Positions 8,698 to 17,607 of a stretch of DNA of 64,000 nt are shown here, piece by piece. The stretch is from positions 372,001 to 436,000 of the forward strand of contig NZ_JACHBZ010000001.1 in the NCBI RefSeq assembly GCF_014200575.1, written 5' to 3'. This DNA comes from Mucilaginibacter saanensis (GTDB lineage Bacteria > Bacteroidota > Bacteroidia > Sphingobacteriales > Sphingobacteriaceae). The translations under genes were made by a program, and so were the position numbers. Below the pieces are notes generated by a model that was not told the origin of the DNA, searched no databases, and worked only from the letters and a program-made list of their open reading frames with translations. Position 1 is the stretch's first letter. Each line of letters starts with the position of its first letter.

Positions 8698-8709
8698 ATG
8701 TATATACAT
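8698..8709. promoter_or_regulatory. Perfect palindrome before the sterol desaturase gene
   Basis: ATGTATATACAT is a perfect 12-base palindrome, 54-65 bases upstream of the desaturase start and inside the divergent gap to the MFS gene. Partial copies (ATATATGTAT, TTATGTAT) flank it. It could be a regulator site; AT-rich sequence makes chance palindromes common, so confidence is low. Confidence 0.25.
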
Positions 8710-8712
8710 AAT

Positions 8713-8730
8713 ATATTTTTTAAAAAATAT
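8713..8730. repeat. 18-base all-AT palindrome in a divergent intergenic region
   Basis: ATA followed by six T, six A and TAT forms a perfect 18-base palindrome between the desaturase and MFS genes. It lies only 4 bases from the neighbouring 12-base palindrome. It might be a bent or easily melted segment or a protein site; no function can be shown. Confidence 0.35.
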
Positions 8731-8865
8731 TCAAAAACTGCCTGAATAGCTTTAATAGCAGTAACAAATATAAGGCATCCAGCCGGTTTTTAGATGCAGG
8801 TTAGTAAGGTTACTGCACTTATAACATAGAATTGTAAAACTGTTTTGAATAATAATTTCAAACAA

Positions 8866-8895
8866 TTGTTTTAATTAATCGATTGATTAATTTTG
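8866..8895 (+). promoter_or_regulatory. Bacteroidota-type promoter of the DHA2 efflux gene
   Basis: TTG at 8866-8868, 19 bases, then TAATTTTG at 8888-8895 match the Bacteroidota consensus TTG-N19-21-TAnnTTTG. Transcription would begin near 8900, about 19 bases before the ATG at 8919. The TTG codon at 8883, an in-frame alternative start, lies inside the promoter and is therefore unlikely. Confidence 0.7.
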
Positions 8896-8918
8896 TCCAT
8901 TATTTAAGCATTAAAACA

Positions 8919-10466
8919 ATGGCTGAAACTGGATTTAAAAAATGGATTATCACCATCACGGTTATTACCGCATCATTACTGGAATTAATTGATACCACTA
9001 TAGTAAACGTTTCCATACCTCAAATACAGGGAAACCTGGGTGCCACATTAACCGATGCCGCCTGGGTTATTACCGGTTATAGCGTGGCTAACGTTATTAT
9101 ACTGCCCATGTCTGGCTGGCTCGGTAGTTATTTTGGCCGCAAAACTTATTTTCTTACCTCTATTATCGTTTTTACCATAGCGTCTTTTTTATGCGGTAAC
9201 TCCCATACACTTACCGAGCTTGTGGCTTTTCGTATTGTACAGGGTATGGCCGGCGGCGGTCTGATATCAACGGCCCAGGCCATATTGCTGGATACCTGGC
9301 CAAAGGAGCAGGTGGGTACTGCAACCGCACTATTTGGTTTAGGCGCAATTGTTGGGCCTACCCTGGGGCCGACAATTGGAGGTTGGATAACCGATAATTA
9401 CTCCTGGCCCTGGATTTTTTATGTAAACCTGCCGGTGGGCGCAATAGCTGCGGTTTGTACTTATTTATTTGTGCGGTCCACGCCTAAAGAAGGGAGGGAA
9501 AACCCTATTGACTGGTGGGGCATTGTATTACTGGCCGTGTCTGTCGGCAGTCTACAAACGATATTGGAAAAGGGCGAAGACGAGGATTGGTTTGCTACAC
9601 CTTACATAACCGTGCTAACGGTGACCACCGTATTTGGCTTACTTCTATTTATATGGCGGGAGTTAAGTACGAAATGTCCTATCATTAATTTTAGTATCAT
9701 GAGGCACCGTAGTTTTTCTATAGGTATGTTCACCTCTTTTATTTTGGGTGTAGGGCTATACGGATCAACTTTTGTGTTTCCTGTTTTTACGCAAAACTTA
9801 TTAGGGTTTTCGGCACAGCAAACAGGCGAAGTATTATTTCCGGGTGGTTTATTTACCATCGCAATAATTCCTTTTATGGGGATGTTTTTAAACAAAGGCG
9901 TTCCGGCGCAATTGCTTGCCATGGTTGGGATGTTACTGTTTTTTGCATTTTCGGCATGGTTAAGCAACTCCACTTTAGGCATGGGCAGCAGTGATTTCTT
10001 TTGGCCCTTAGCTATCAGGGGGATTGCGATGGCCCTTTTATTTGTGCCCTTAACTACACTGGCCATCGGCGATCTGCGTGGTGCCGAAATTGGCCAGGGA
10101 GCCGGTTTAAATAACATGATGCGCCAGTTAGGTGGCTCATTTGGTATTGCAGGCTTAACTACCCTGATCCACATCAGGCAGGCAGTTCACCGCAATAACC
10201 TTTTATCAAATGTTGAGCAATCTAATCCGTACTTTATACAGCGGTTTAATGATTATGTACACGCTTTTATGGCCAAAGGTAAATCAATGTCTGATGCTAC
10301 GCGGATGGCTTACGGCGCTATCGAAGGTGTGGTAAACAAACAGAGTGCCTTATTAACCTATAACGACGCTTATTGGGTTGTGGGGCTGGTAATGTTGTTT
10401 TCGATACCGCTGTTATTTATGGCTCCGATTAAAAAAGGACAAAAGGCAATTACAGGCGGGCATTAA
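8919..10466 (+). CDS. MFS multidrug efflux transporter, DHA2 (EmrB/QacA) family
   Basis: 515 residues with about 14 membrane segments, as expected for the drug:H+ antiporter-2 family. The antiporter signatures are visible: motif A GWLGSYFGRKTYF after TM2, motif C GLGAIVGPTLGPTIGGW in TM5, and LIDTTIVNVSIP in TM1. It exports drugs or other small hydrophobic molecules using the proton gradient. I chose ATG 8919 over the upstream TTG because of the promoter position. No EmrA-type adaptor or outer-membrane channel gene is adjacent. A TetR gene follows 80 bases downstream and may control it. Confidence 0.93.
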   Translation: MAETGFKKWIITITVITASLLELIDTTIVNVSIPQIQGNLGATLTDAAWVITGYSVANVIILPMSGWLGSYFGRKTYFLTSIIVFTIASFLCGNSHTLTELVAFRIVQGMAGGGLISTAQAILLDTWPKEQVGTATALFGLGAIVGPTLGPTIGGWITDNYSWPWIFYVNLPVGAIAAVCTYLFVRSTPKEGRENPIDWWGIVLLAVSVGSLQTILEKGEDEDWFATPYITVLTVTTVFGLLLFIWRELSTKCPIINFSIMRHRSFSIGMFTSFILGVGLYGSTFVFPVFTQNLLGFSAQQTGEVLFPGGLFTIAIIPFMGMFLNKGVPAQLLAMVGMLLFFAFSAWLSNSTLGMGSSDFFWPLAIRGIAMALLFVPLTTLAIGDLRGAEIGQGAGLNNMMRQLGGSFGIAGLTTLIHIRQAVHRNNLLSNVEQSNPYFIQRFNDYVHAFMAKGKSMSDATRMAYGAIEGVVNKQSALLTYNDAYWVVGLVMLFSIPLLFMAPIKKGQKAITGGH

Positions 10467-10520
10467 TACCCGATGGATAAGGGTAAATAATTAAATCATG
10501 CTATTTATGGTAACAATATA

Positions 10521-10528
10521 TAGATTTG
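10521..10528 (+). promoter_or_regulatory. -7 promoter element before the TetR gene
   Basis: TAGATTTG fits TAnnTTTG and lies 18 bases before the TetR start codon. No clear -33 TTG was found at the proper distance, so the call is tentative. Confidence 0.45.
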
Positions 10529-10546
10529 AGGTAATTAAGATTTACC

Positions 10547-11155
10547 ATGAGTTCTATAACGGATACATCAACAGAAGAAAAAATTAAGGAGGCTGCAAGA
10601 GCTGTATTTACTCAAAAAGGTTTCCAGGGAGCCAAGATCAGGGATATTGCTTTGCAGGCCGATATTAATCTTTCTTCTGTTAATTATTATTTCCGCAGTA
10701 AGGAAAAACTGTTTGAGATCATCATGACCGAAGCCATTGAACAGCTTTTTGATAAGGCAATACCCGTGGTAAATGATAACACTACAACGCTTATTGAAAA
10801 AATTGAGGTTTTGGTTTCCTTTTATATCGACCTGGTTTTAAATAATCCTGATTTTCCGTTTTTTATCATCAGCGAAGTAATGGCGGGCTCAAACAACCTG
10901 CCATTGGTCAAGAATTTGGAGCCCTTATTAAAATCGCATTTTGCAGAGCAATTGCAGGCTTTAAACACAGAAGGGAAAATAGCGTATCATCCTTATCATG
11001 TGATCATGAATTTGGCTGGTATGATCATTTTTCCATTTATAAGCCGGCCGCCGCTTTTACAATCAGGCAAATTTAATGCGGAGGAGTTTGAACAAATGAT
11101 GCAGGAACGTAAAAAGCTTATTCCCGTTTGGATTGCGCAAACATTAGGCATTTAA
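10547..11155 (+). CDS. TetR/AcrR family transcriptional regulator
   Basis: 202 residues. The N-terminal helix-turn-helix is typical: EAARAVFTQKGFQGAKIRDI, then ADINLSSVNYYFRSKEKLFE (about residues 14-57). The C-terminal ligand-binding domain is all-helical and not specific. Position directly after the DHA2 pump gene on the same strand suggests it represses the pump and responds to a pump substrate; this is inference from gene order. Its stop overlaps the stop of the convergent M1 peptidase gene by 4 bases. Confidence 0.92.
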   Translation: MSSITDTSTEEKIKEAARAVFTQKGFQGAKIRDIALQADINLSSVNYYFRSKEKLFEIIMTEAIEQLFDKAIPVVNDNTTTLIEKIEVLVSFYIDLVLNNPDFPFFIISEVMAGSNNLPLVKNLEPLLKSHFAEQLQALNTEGKIAYHPYHVIMNLAGMIIFPFISRPPLLQSGKFNAEEFEQMMQERKKLIPVWIAQTLGI

Positions 11156-13065
11156 TCAGTTTTTAAATATCCCAGGTTTGCAGTCCTTTCGGTTGCTTTA
11201 GGCCGCCAGGTATTATCCCTTTTATCCACGTCAGGATCATAGGTTGTGCCCAATACCATGTGTACCACCTTTTTTTTGCCGGTAAATGCCACCGTAGTAG
11301 TTTTATTGCCTTTGGCCCAGCAGGCTATGCTTTGGTGTACCAGTTGTTTACTACCATCGGCATAATAAACCATTAGGTTTATGGGTACTGGTTTGGTACC
11401 AATGCTGGTAATGGTTACCGTATATTTTTGCTGCAGATTACTCACCTTGCTGATAGCCAGGTTGGGTACACCATTATCAAAGAACCAACTTTTCCAGAAC
11501 CAGTTGAGGTTAACGCCTGAGCCGGTGTTTATACAGTTGAAAAAATCATAGGGCATAGGGTGTTTGCCATGCCATTGGCCAATGTAGTAATGCAGCGCCT
11601 TTGTAAACAATTCGTCGCCCAACATATCTTTTACGTACAAGTAAGCAAGAGCAGGCTTAGGGTAGCTATCGGTAAATTTGGCAATGCCCGTAAGCTGCGG
11701 GGTAAGTGTCATGATAGGTGCATCCTGTTCAATACCAGCGCTGTTTTCCGTTGGGCCAACGCCATAAGTATCCACAATTGTAGGGTCTATCACGGGGCTG
11801 ATCAGCCATTCGGCAATGGTTGCCCAGCCCTCATCCATCCAGCCGTACTTGGTTTCGTTAGTACCCATATAAAATGGAAACATGGTATGAAATATTTCAT
11901 GGTCGGTAAGTTCAATAGCATCGGCAGTATTTTCAAGCGGATTATCATTCACCATCATCGGGTATTCCATCTGGTCAAGACCGTCAAATACGGTTTCGTG
12001 CGGGTAGGGGTAAGGCCATTTCGGAAACTGATAGCTCATGGTTTCTACCGTTTTGCGTGCGTAGTTCACCACCTCAAAATAGTCTTTATGCACCGGGTTA
12101 AAAACTGCATCAACACGGGTACGGCGTTTTGTTTGCGGATCAACCACCATGCTTGATGCTTTCCAGATGTAATGGTTGCTGAGGGCAAAAACAAGGTCGG
12201 TAACGCTATCGGCCTCAAATTTCCAGGTGTTGGTATTGTTGTTTTGGGTAATGTTGCCGGCTTGTAAATCGGCAGGGGTTATAATATCAGTCACCTGATC
12301 GCTGGTGCCTGCATCAGCTATTAGTTTAGCGTATTTGGGTTGGTACACTTCATTGGTATTTTTAATGTTGCCGGTAGCCCAAACCATGTAGTTGCCGGGT
12401 ACGGTTATCTCCGCATTAAAGTGGCAAAAATCATTGTAAAATTCCTGCGAACCAAGATAAGGGTATTCATTCCAGCCGTCAATATCATCATAAACGGCAA
12501 TCCTTGGAAAAAAGTAAGCTATAAAAAATGCGCCGGGATCAATTTGCCCGGTACGTATATGCGATGTTTGATTAAGCGTATAGGCATAGGCAATATCAAA
12601 ATGAACATGTTGTTTGGGCGCTATAGGGGTTACCTTTAAAATCATATTAGTGCCATCAATTTTGCGTTTGGCGGTGTCCTGTAGCTGGTTGTTCATACTA
12701 ATAGATTGTATTTGCACACCATTGGTAAGATCCTGTGCCAACACGGGCATATCACGTATTACACCCTTTTTATATAAATTAGGATAAAGCTTAAACTGAA
12801 CGGTATTAAGTGTATCCGGACTATTGTTAGTATAATCAATTGAAACTGTGCCCGTAAGATTAAGGTTTTTTGGATTGAAATTTACCTTAATCCTATAGTC
12901 GGCAGTATTTTGCCAATAGTTTTTGCCAGGAGCGCCACCCGTAGTACGTGTTCCCTGAGTATATGTTTTTTGCAGATTAGTGGCAATGGGTAAAGTAACC
13001 TGGGCGTATGTAAGTGTACTGCCACATAATAAAACTATGGTGAGTAATTTTTTGAGGTTAAGCAT
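11152..13065 (-). CDS. Exported M1 family zinc metallopeptidase
   Basis: 637 residues with a signal peptide (to about 21, LTYAQ). The M1 zinc site is complete: H389-E390-x2-H393 and, 18 residues on, E412 (HEIFH, then WMDEGWA). The substrate-facing GxMEN motif of classical aminopeptidases is altered to GLDQMEYPMM, as in Bacteroidota relatives. The N-terminal part (about 25-300) is the M1 beta-saddle. A C-terminal beta-rich tail replaces the large ERAP-like helical domain, giving a shorter protein than PepN. Likely a periplasmic or secreted aminopeptidase. Single gene, convergent with tetR. Confidence 0.93.
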   Translation of the reverse strand: MLNLKKLLTIVLLCGSTLTYAQVTLPIATNLQKTYTQGTRTTGGAPGKNYWQNTADYRIKVNFNPKNLNLTGTVSIDYTNNSPDTLNTVQFKLYPNLYKKGVIRDMPVLAQDLTNGVQIQSISMNNQLQDTAKRKIDGTNMILKVTPIAPKQHVHFDIAYAYTLNQTSHIRTGQIDPGAFFIAYFFPRIAVYDDIDGWNEYPYLGSQEFYNDFCHFNAEITVPGNYMVWATGNIKNTNEVYQPKYAKLIADAGTSDQVTDIITPADLQAGNITQNNNTNTWKFEADSVTDLVFALSNHYIWKASSMVVDPQTKRRTRVDAVFNPVHKDYFEVVNYARKTVETMSYQFPKWPYPYPHETVFDGLDQMEYPMMVNDNPLENTADAIELTDHEIFHTMFPFYMGTNETKYGWMDEGWATIAEWLISPVIDPTIVDTYGVGPTENSAGIEQDAPIMTLTPQLTGIAKFTDSYPKPALAYLYVKDMLGDELFTKALHYYIGQWHGKHPMPYDFFNCINTGSGVNLNWFWKSWFFDNGVPNLAISKVSNLQQKYTVTITSIGTKPVPINLMVYYADGSKQLVHQSIACWAKGNKTTTVAFTGKKKVVHMVLGTTYDPDVDKRDNTWRPKATERTANLGYLKTD

Positions 13066-13205
13066 TAAGCGAAATTATATCAGTTATATTTGATGTAAAT
13101 ATAGCAAACGGAAAAATAAACGGGATAAACTACTTATTTAGCTTGTACCGATAAAACAACCGGGAGCCAAAACCCTTATATCCATTATCATAATATAATA
13201 AACCG

Positions 13206-13442
13206 ATGACTGCAGAAAAAATGATCATGATAACCGGTAAGCAATACCTGGAGCTAAAACAAAGCCTGGAAAGCGGGGAGGGGCTTATATATAATATAGG
13301 TACAGAAAAACATCCCGAAGAAGTTAAGATAACCAATATGTATATGGATACCGATCCTGATTTTACCCGTAACCCAAGGCAATTTGCCCGCATGAACGAG
13401 GATTTACATATACAGGTGAAACTTGAGTATATTGCAGAGTAA
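13206..13442 (+). CDS. Small hypothetical protein, 78 aa
   Basis: Not recognised. Short, acidic, soluble protein with an N-terminal Met-rich strand (EKMIMITGKQYLELKQ), no signal peptide, cysteine or membrane segment. Predicted character is mixed helix and strand. It stands alone between the start of the M1 peptidase gene and the end of the Nudix regulator gene. Codon use resembles its neighbours, which favours a real gene, but there is no functional clue. Confidence 0.6.
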   Translation: MTAEKMIMITGKQYLELKQSLESGEGLIYNIGTEKHPEEVKITNMYMDTDPDFTRNPRQFARMNEDLHIQVKLEYIAE

Positions 13443-13468
13443 TTAAAATAACCGCTATAATTGAATAA

Positions 13469-14230
13469 TTACCAGCCGCCTTTAAACCCCTCTGTTAAGG
13501 CATGACGGTAATTTTCCAGATCAAACGAGTACAGGTAGGGGGCTTTGTGCGCACCGCCCTTGCGTGGCTGCTCGGCCCGGTTCAATATGCCAAATGCTAA
13601 AATACGGCGTTGAAAATTGCGCCTGTCCAGCTTTTTATCTAAAATGGTTTCATATAGTTTTTGAAGTTCGGGCATTGTAAACTCTTTGGGCATTAAATTA
13701 TAGCCTATTGGCTGATAGTTTAACTGTAAGCGTAAGGCATCCAAGGCGGTTTTAAATATCAGCTCGTGGTCAAGCTGTAGTTCAGGTACATCGTCCAGGT
13801 CGCGCCAGGTGCATGATTCGGAGAATTGGTCAGGCTGGGGAGTAACCTCAAAAAAATCAACCAGGGCATAATAGCCTATCGACAGGAAACGCCCTGCAAA
13901 CCAGTTTTCCTGGGTGGGCAGCATGTCTTTGTACAAGTCGTTATGAAATTTAGAACGGTCCGGGTCGCCAAACACATGAAACTGCTGCAAAAATATTTTA
14001 TCGAGCCCGGTACGCTCCATTAATATACGATTGGCTGCCATTTCAATAGGCTCCTCCTTTAGTACAAAGCCACCCGGCAGATACCATTTTTCTTCATGAT
14101 GGGTTTTTAAAAGCAATACTTTCATCTGGCCCTCATGAAAACCAAAAACCACACAATCAATAGAAACATGATCAAGATAGTTTTGGCGGGCGTCGTTACA
14201 ATATTTTATAAGTTCTTGTTTGGTTAACAT
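13469..14230 (-). CDS. Nudix-type transcriptional regulator (NrtR/AraR-like)
   Basis: 253 residues: N-terminal Nudix domain (about 20-165) and C-terminal winged helix (about 165-245, FTMPELQKLYETILDKKLDRRNFQRRIL). The Nudix box begins GGFVLKEEP at 53, but the catalytic REUxEE core reads RILMER, so two of the conserved glutamates are missing. The domain is therefore probably a ligand sensor and not a hydrolase, as in NrtR-family sugar regulators of Bacteroidota (e.g. AraR). It is divergent from the GH3 beta-glucosidase gene and probably controls it and perhaps the SusCD region. Sugar ligand not determinable. Confidence 0.9.
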   Translation of the reverse strand: MLTKQELIKYCNDARQNYLDHVSIDCVVFGFHEGQMKVLLLKTHHEEKWYLPGGFVLKEEPIEMAANRILMERTGLDKIFLQQFHVFGDPDRSKFHNDLYKDMLPTQENWFAGRFLSIGYYALVDFFEVTPQPDQFSESCTWRDLDDVPELQLDHELIFKTALDALRLQLNYQPIGYNLMPKEFTMPELQKLYETILDKKLDRRNFQRRILAFGILNRAEQPRKGGAHKAPYLYSFDLENYRHALTEGFKGGW

Positions 14231-14282
14231 TTGTGCTATTGTACAAAAATACTTTGATTATTTAATTATAATAATTACAATT

Positions 14283-14297
14283 GTGTACTTTATACAC
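14283..14297. promoter_or_regulatory. Candidate operator between the Nudix regulator and the GH3 gene
   Basis: GTGTA, 5 bases, TACAC is a perfect inverted repeat in the 198-base divergent region. A related half-site (TTGTACAAAAATAC) lies 40 bases closer to the regulator start. Divergent regulators usually bind here, so this is the best visible candidate; binding itself is inference. Confidence 0.35.
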
Positions 14298-14428
14298 CTT
14301 TGTTTTGCTGTTTGTTATATCCAATTATTTCTTTGAAAATCAATAAAGTAAGCAGGTAGCGCACTGTTATCGGACTTTAATTATATTCATATTTGTTTAT
14401 CCATTTCCGTTATATCTAAATTAAAAAA

Positions 14429-16741
14429 ATGAAAAAGTATTTTTCAAACCGAATTATTATCAAGGTTATTCCGCTTTGTGCTGTTGTGTTGCTGCCTTTT
14501 AATAAGGTATTGGCGCAAACCAAAGCCGAAGATGCTAAAATGAGTGTTTTTGTTAACGGGCTTATGAGCAAAATGACTGTTGACGAAAAAATAGGACAGC
14601 TTAACCTGGTAACTATTGGAGCAGCAACTACGGGTTCGGTAGTAAATAAAGGAGTTGAAGATAATATTAAAAAGGGAGCCATTGGCGGTGTTTTTGGTAT
14701 TTGGGGTGTTGATCAGGTAAAACAGGTGCAGGATCTGGCCATGAAAAACTCACGCTTACACATTCCGCTTATATTTGGGTTGGATGTAATACATGGGCAT
14801 CGCACAATTTTCCCGATACCGTTAGGGCTTTCAGCAACCTGGGATATGGGGCTGATCAAACAATCGGCACAGATTGCAGCAAAAGAAGCTACTGCCGAAG
14901 GCCTAAACTGGGTGTTTTCGCCAATGGTTGATATTGCACGTGATGCCCGCTGGGGACGTATCTCTGAAGGATCAGGTGAGGATCCCTGGTACGGATCGCA
15001 GGTGGCAAAGGCGATGGTACAGGGTTACCAGGGCAGCAATATGAAAAACGCTGATGCTGTTATGGCCTGCGTAAAACACTTTGCGTTATATGGCGGAGCC
15101 GAAGCAGGACGTGAATATAACACTGTTGATATGAGCCGTATCCGTATGTATCAGGATTACCTGCCACCTTACAAGGCTGCAGTTGATGCGGGCGCTGGAA
15201 GCTTTATGAGCTCATTTAATACGGTTGACGGCGTACCGGCGACAGGTAACAGGTGGTTACTGACCGATTTGTTACGCAATCAATGGGGATTCAAGGGTTT
15301 TGTAGTATCAGATTATACTGCTGTGAACGAAATGGAAGCTCACGGCCTTGGTGATCTGCAAACAGTATCGGCACTAGCTTTAAAAGCGGGGCTTGATATG
15401 GATATGGTAGGCGAAGGCTTTTTGCTTACGCTTAAAAAATCATTGGCACAAGGCAAGGTAACGCAGCAACAAATTGATCTGGCGTGCCGCCGTGTGCTTG
15501 AGGCAAAATATAAATTAGGTTTGTTTGATAACCCATATAAATCATTAAATGCGGCGCGCGAAACAACGGATGTATTAACTGCAGAAAATCGCACCGAAGC
15601 CAGGAATATCACTAAACACTCTTTCGTGTTATTAAAAAATAGTGCACAAACTTTGCCGCTTAAAAAAACAGGTTCTATAGCATTGGTTGGCCCGCTGGCC
15701 GATAATCAGCGCGATATGCTGGGTACATGGGTAATTGCCGGCGAATGGCAAAAATCAATCAGCGTAATGCAGGGTATTAAAAATGTGATAGGTAGTGGTG
15801 TAACTATAAATTATGCCAAAGGCGCTAATATTACCGAGGATAGCTCGTTTATAAAACGCCTGAATTTTGCCCCGGGTATGGTTTCTATTGATCCAAAACC
15901 GGCCGATGAGCTGCTGAACGAAGCGCTGGAAGCTGCAAAAAAATCAGATGTGATTGTGGCAGTGGTAGGGGAATCGCAAAGTATGTCAGGCGAGTCATCA
16001 AGTCGTTCTGATATCGATATTCCTGAAAGTCAGAAAAATATGTTAAAAGCGCTGGCTAAAACTGGTAAACCATTAGTTATTGTATTGTTTAATGGCAGGC
16101 CGTTAACCTTAACCTGGGAAGATAAACACGCCAGTGCCATACTTGATGTTTGGGCGCCCGGCACCGAGGCGGGTAATGCTGTTGCCGATGTATTATTTGG
16201 CGATTATAATCCTGCCGGAAAAATAACTGCCACATTTCCGCGTAGTGTAGGGCAAATACCTATTTATTATAATCATAAAAATACCGGCAGGCCGTATGAT
16301 GGTAAAGGGCCATCAAAGTTTAAATCAAACTATCTTGATATTTCTAACGATCCGCTTTACCCGTTTGGCTATGGCTTAAGCTACACTACTTTTGGCTATG
16401 GCGATGTTAAACTTAGTAAAACCAGTTTAAAAGGCAATGAAGCACTTACTGCTACTGTTACTGTAACCAATACCGGCAAATACGCAGGTGAGGAAGTAGT
16501 ACAGCTATACATCAGCGATCCGGTAGCCAGTATCAGCCGCTCAGTTAAGGAGTTAAAAAACTTCAAAAAAATAAGCCTGCAACCAGGCGAGCAAAAGGAA
16601 GTTTCCTTTACAATTACACCCGAGGAACTGAAGTTTTACAACAGCCAGCTTAAGTATGATTGGGAACCTGGTAAATTTATTATACAGATAGGAACAAACT
16701 CCAGTGATACACATACAGCAACCATACAATGGGATAAATAA
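14429..16741 (+). CDS. bglX: Periplasmic beta-glucosidase, glycoside hydrolase family 3
   Basis: 770 residues with signal peptide (to about 30, KVLAQ). GH3 N-terminal barrel, alpha/beta sandwich and C-terminal fibronectin III-like domain are all present, matching BglX length. Nucleophile D295 is in GFVVSDYTAV; the likely acid/base E522 is in SGESSSRSDIDIP. KHFALYGGAEAGREYN is also typical. It removes terminal beta-linked glucose (or xylose) from oligosaccharides in the periplasm. Divergent from the Nudix regulator and upstream of SusCD, so it fits the final step of glycan breakdown. A good terminator follows. Confidence 0.95.
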   Translation: MKKYFSNRIIIKVIPLCAVVLLPFNKVLAQTKAEDAKMSVFVNGLMSKMTVDEKIGQLNLVTIGAATTGSVVNKGVEDNIKKGAIGGVFGIWGVDQVKQVQDLAMKNSRLHIPLIFGLDVIHGHRTIFPIPLGLSATWDMGLIKQSAQIAAKEATAEGLNWVFSPMVDIARDARWGRISEGSGEDPWYGSQVAKAMVQGYQGSNMKNADAVMACVKHFALYGGAEAGREYNTVDMSRIRMYQDYLPPYKAAVDAGAGSFMSSFNTVDGVPATGNRWLLTDLLRNQWGFKGFVVSDYTAVNEMEAHGLGDLQTVSALALKAGLDMDMVGEGFLLTLKKSLAQGKVTQQQIDLACRRVLEAKYKLGLFDNPYKSLNAARETTDVLTAENRTEARNITKHSFVLLKNSAQTLPLKKTGSIALVGPLADNQRDMLGTWVIAGEWQKSISVMQGIKNVIGSGVTINYAKGANITEDSSFIKRLNFAPGMVSIDPKPADELLNEALEAAKKSDVIVAVVGESQSMSGESSSRSDIDIPESQKNMLKALAKTGKPLVIVLFNGRPLTLTWEDKHASAILDVWAPGTEAGNAVADVLFGDYNPAGKITATFPRSVGQIPIYYNHKNTGRPYDGKGPSKFKSNYLDISNDPLYPFGYGLSYTTFGYGDVKLSKTSLKGNEALTATVTVTNTGKYAGEEVVQLYISDPVASISRSVKELKNFKKISLQPGEQKEVSFTITPEELKFYNSQLKYDWEPGKFIIQIGTNSSDTHTATIQWDK

Positions 16742-16771
16742 TTGCTGACAATTTTATATAAAAGCTAAAAA

Positions 16772-16809
16772 GAGCGCAGGTATTTAATAATATCGGCGCT
16801 CCTTTTTTT
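16772..16809 (+). terminator. Rho-independent terminator after the GH3 gene
   Basis: GAGCGC pairs with GCGCTC across an 18-base AT-rich loop and is followed by CTTTTTTT. It begins 31 bases after the stop codon and ends the GH3 transcript before SusC. Confidence 0.75.
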
Positions 16810-17607
16810 ACATGCTATCAGTGAAAAAATAAGAGCATCGATAGCGGTAAATAACTGTAGTGTAAACATTTATTATTTAATAATATTATTTATAAATGTA
16901 TGTATTACAGTTTTTAAATAATAAATGTTGTAATGACATTACTCGCAGTTTATGATGATATTTTAACATCAGAACCCGGCTGCGCTTTAAAAAATTAGGA
17001 TACTTAAACCTATCAGAAATGTATAGGTTTTTGTTACATATTACTAATAATTATTGTTTCCAAACAACTTTTCAGGATGCATTATCATTAGTAGCAACAT
17101 TTTAACATTGCTATATTTTTATAAAAAATGCAGTTTTATTAATGATTTATTAATAAAGCTTTGGCAATTTGTAATGTTTGAGTGCTATAATGATTTATCA
17201 ATAATTAATTTGCAAATCTGCATTTTTCACTTGTGTAAACAATACACTCTCGTTACATTAGTTCCATAGCCATTATAAATTTCTGATACAACAGAAATCA
17301 TACAGAATCTAATATTATTATAACATTCAAGGTTTAATGCCAATCATTTGGAGGAGCATTAAAAAGTGTGGTAGGGAATAAGTTTTAAATTTATTACGAG
17401 AAGATTATATGATAAAACTTTTACATTTTTTCTTTTTCAGGTCTTCAAATTTTAAAAAGCTGCTTAACAAAAGCAACAGTGTTAACTTTTTTGCCCCCCG
17501 CAAACAACTTATCCTGAAATATATAACGGTCCGGTTACAAACTTAAAGCATCAGTTATCGACTCAAAATCTTAAATCAAATATATTAATCAACTAAATCT
17601 CAATCTC
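16810..17607. other. Long AT-rich intergenic region before susC
   Basis: About 800 bases without a convincing gene. The AT content is high, and short ORFs here (71 aa at 17054-17269, 45 aa at 17409-17546) lack ribosome sites and family resemblance. It holds one clear hairpin, AAACCTAT-N9-ATAGGTTT (17006-17030), followed by T. The susC promoter and any long 5' leader must lie here, but no good TTG/TAnnTTTG pair was seen. No ECF sigma or anti-sigma gene is present beside this SusCD pair. Confidence 0.6.
17006..17032. repeat. Hairpin in the susC upstream region
   Basis: AAACCTAT and ATAGGTTT form a perfect 8-bp stem with a 9-base loop, followed by a short T-run on the plus strand. It may end an unknown short transcript or be a regulator site. 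It lies about 575 bases before susC. Confidence 0.4.

Noticed and set aside
8883..8918. TTG start of the DHA2 efflux gene
   Set aside because: This codon overlaps the -7 promoter element, so ATG 8919 is preferred.
11560..12156. 198-aa plus-strand ORF opposite the M1 peptidase
   Set aside because: It overlaps a gene with an intact zinc site; the plus-strand protein has no family resemblance.
17054..17269. 71-aa ORF in the susC upstream gap
   Set aside because: Composition is AT-rich and without family resemblance; it is probably chance.
17409..17546. Short 45-aa ORF upstream of susC
   Set aside because: No recognisable family, no ribosome site and low-complexity AT-rich composition.
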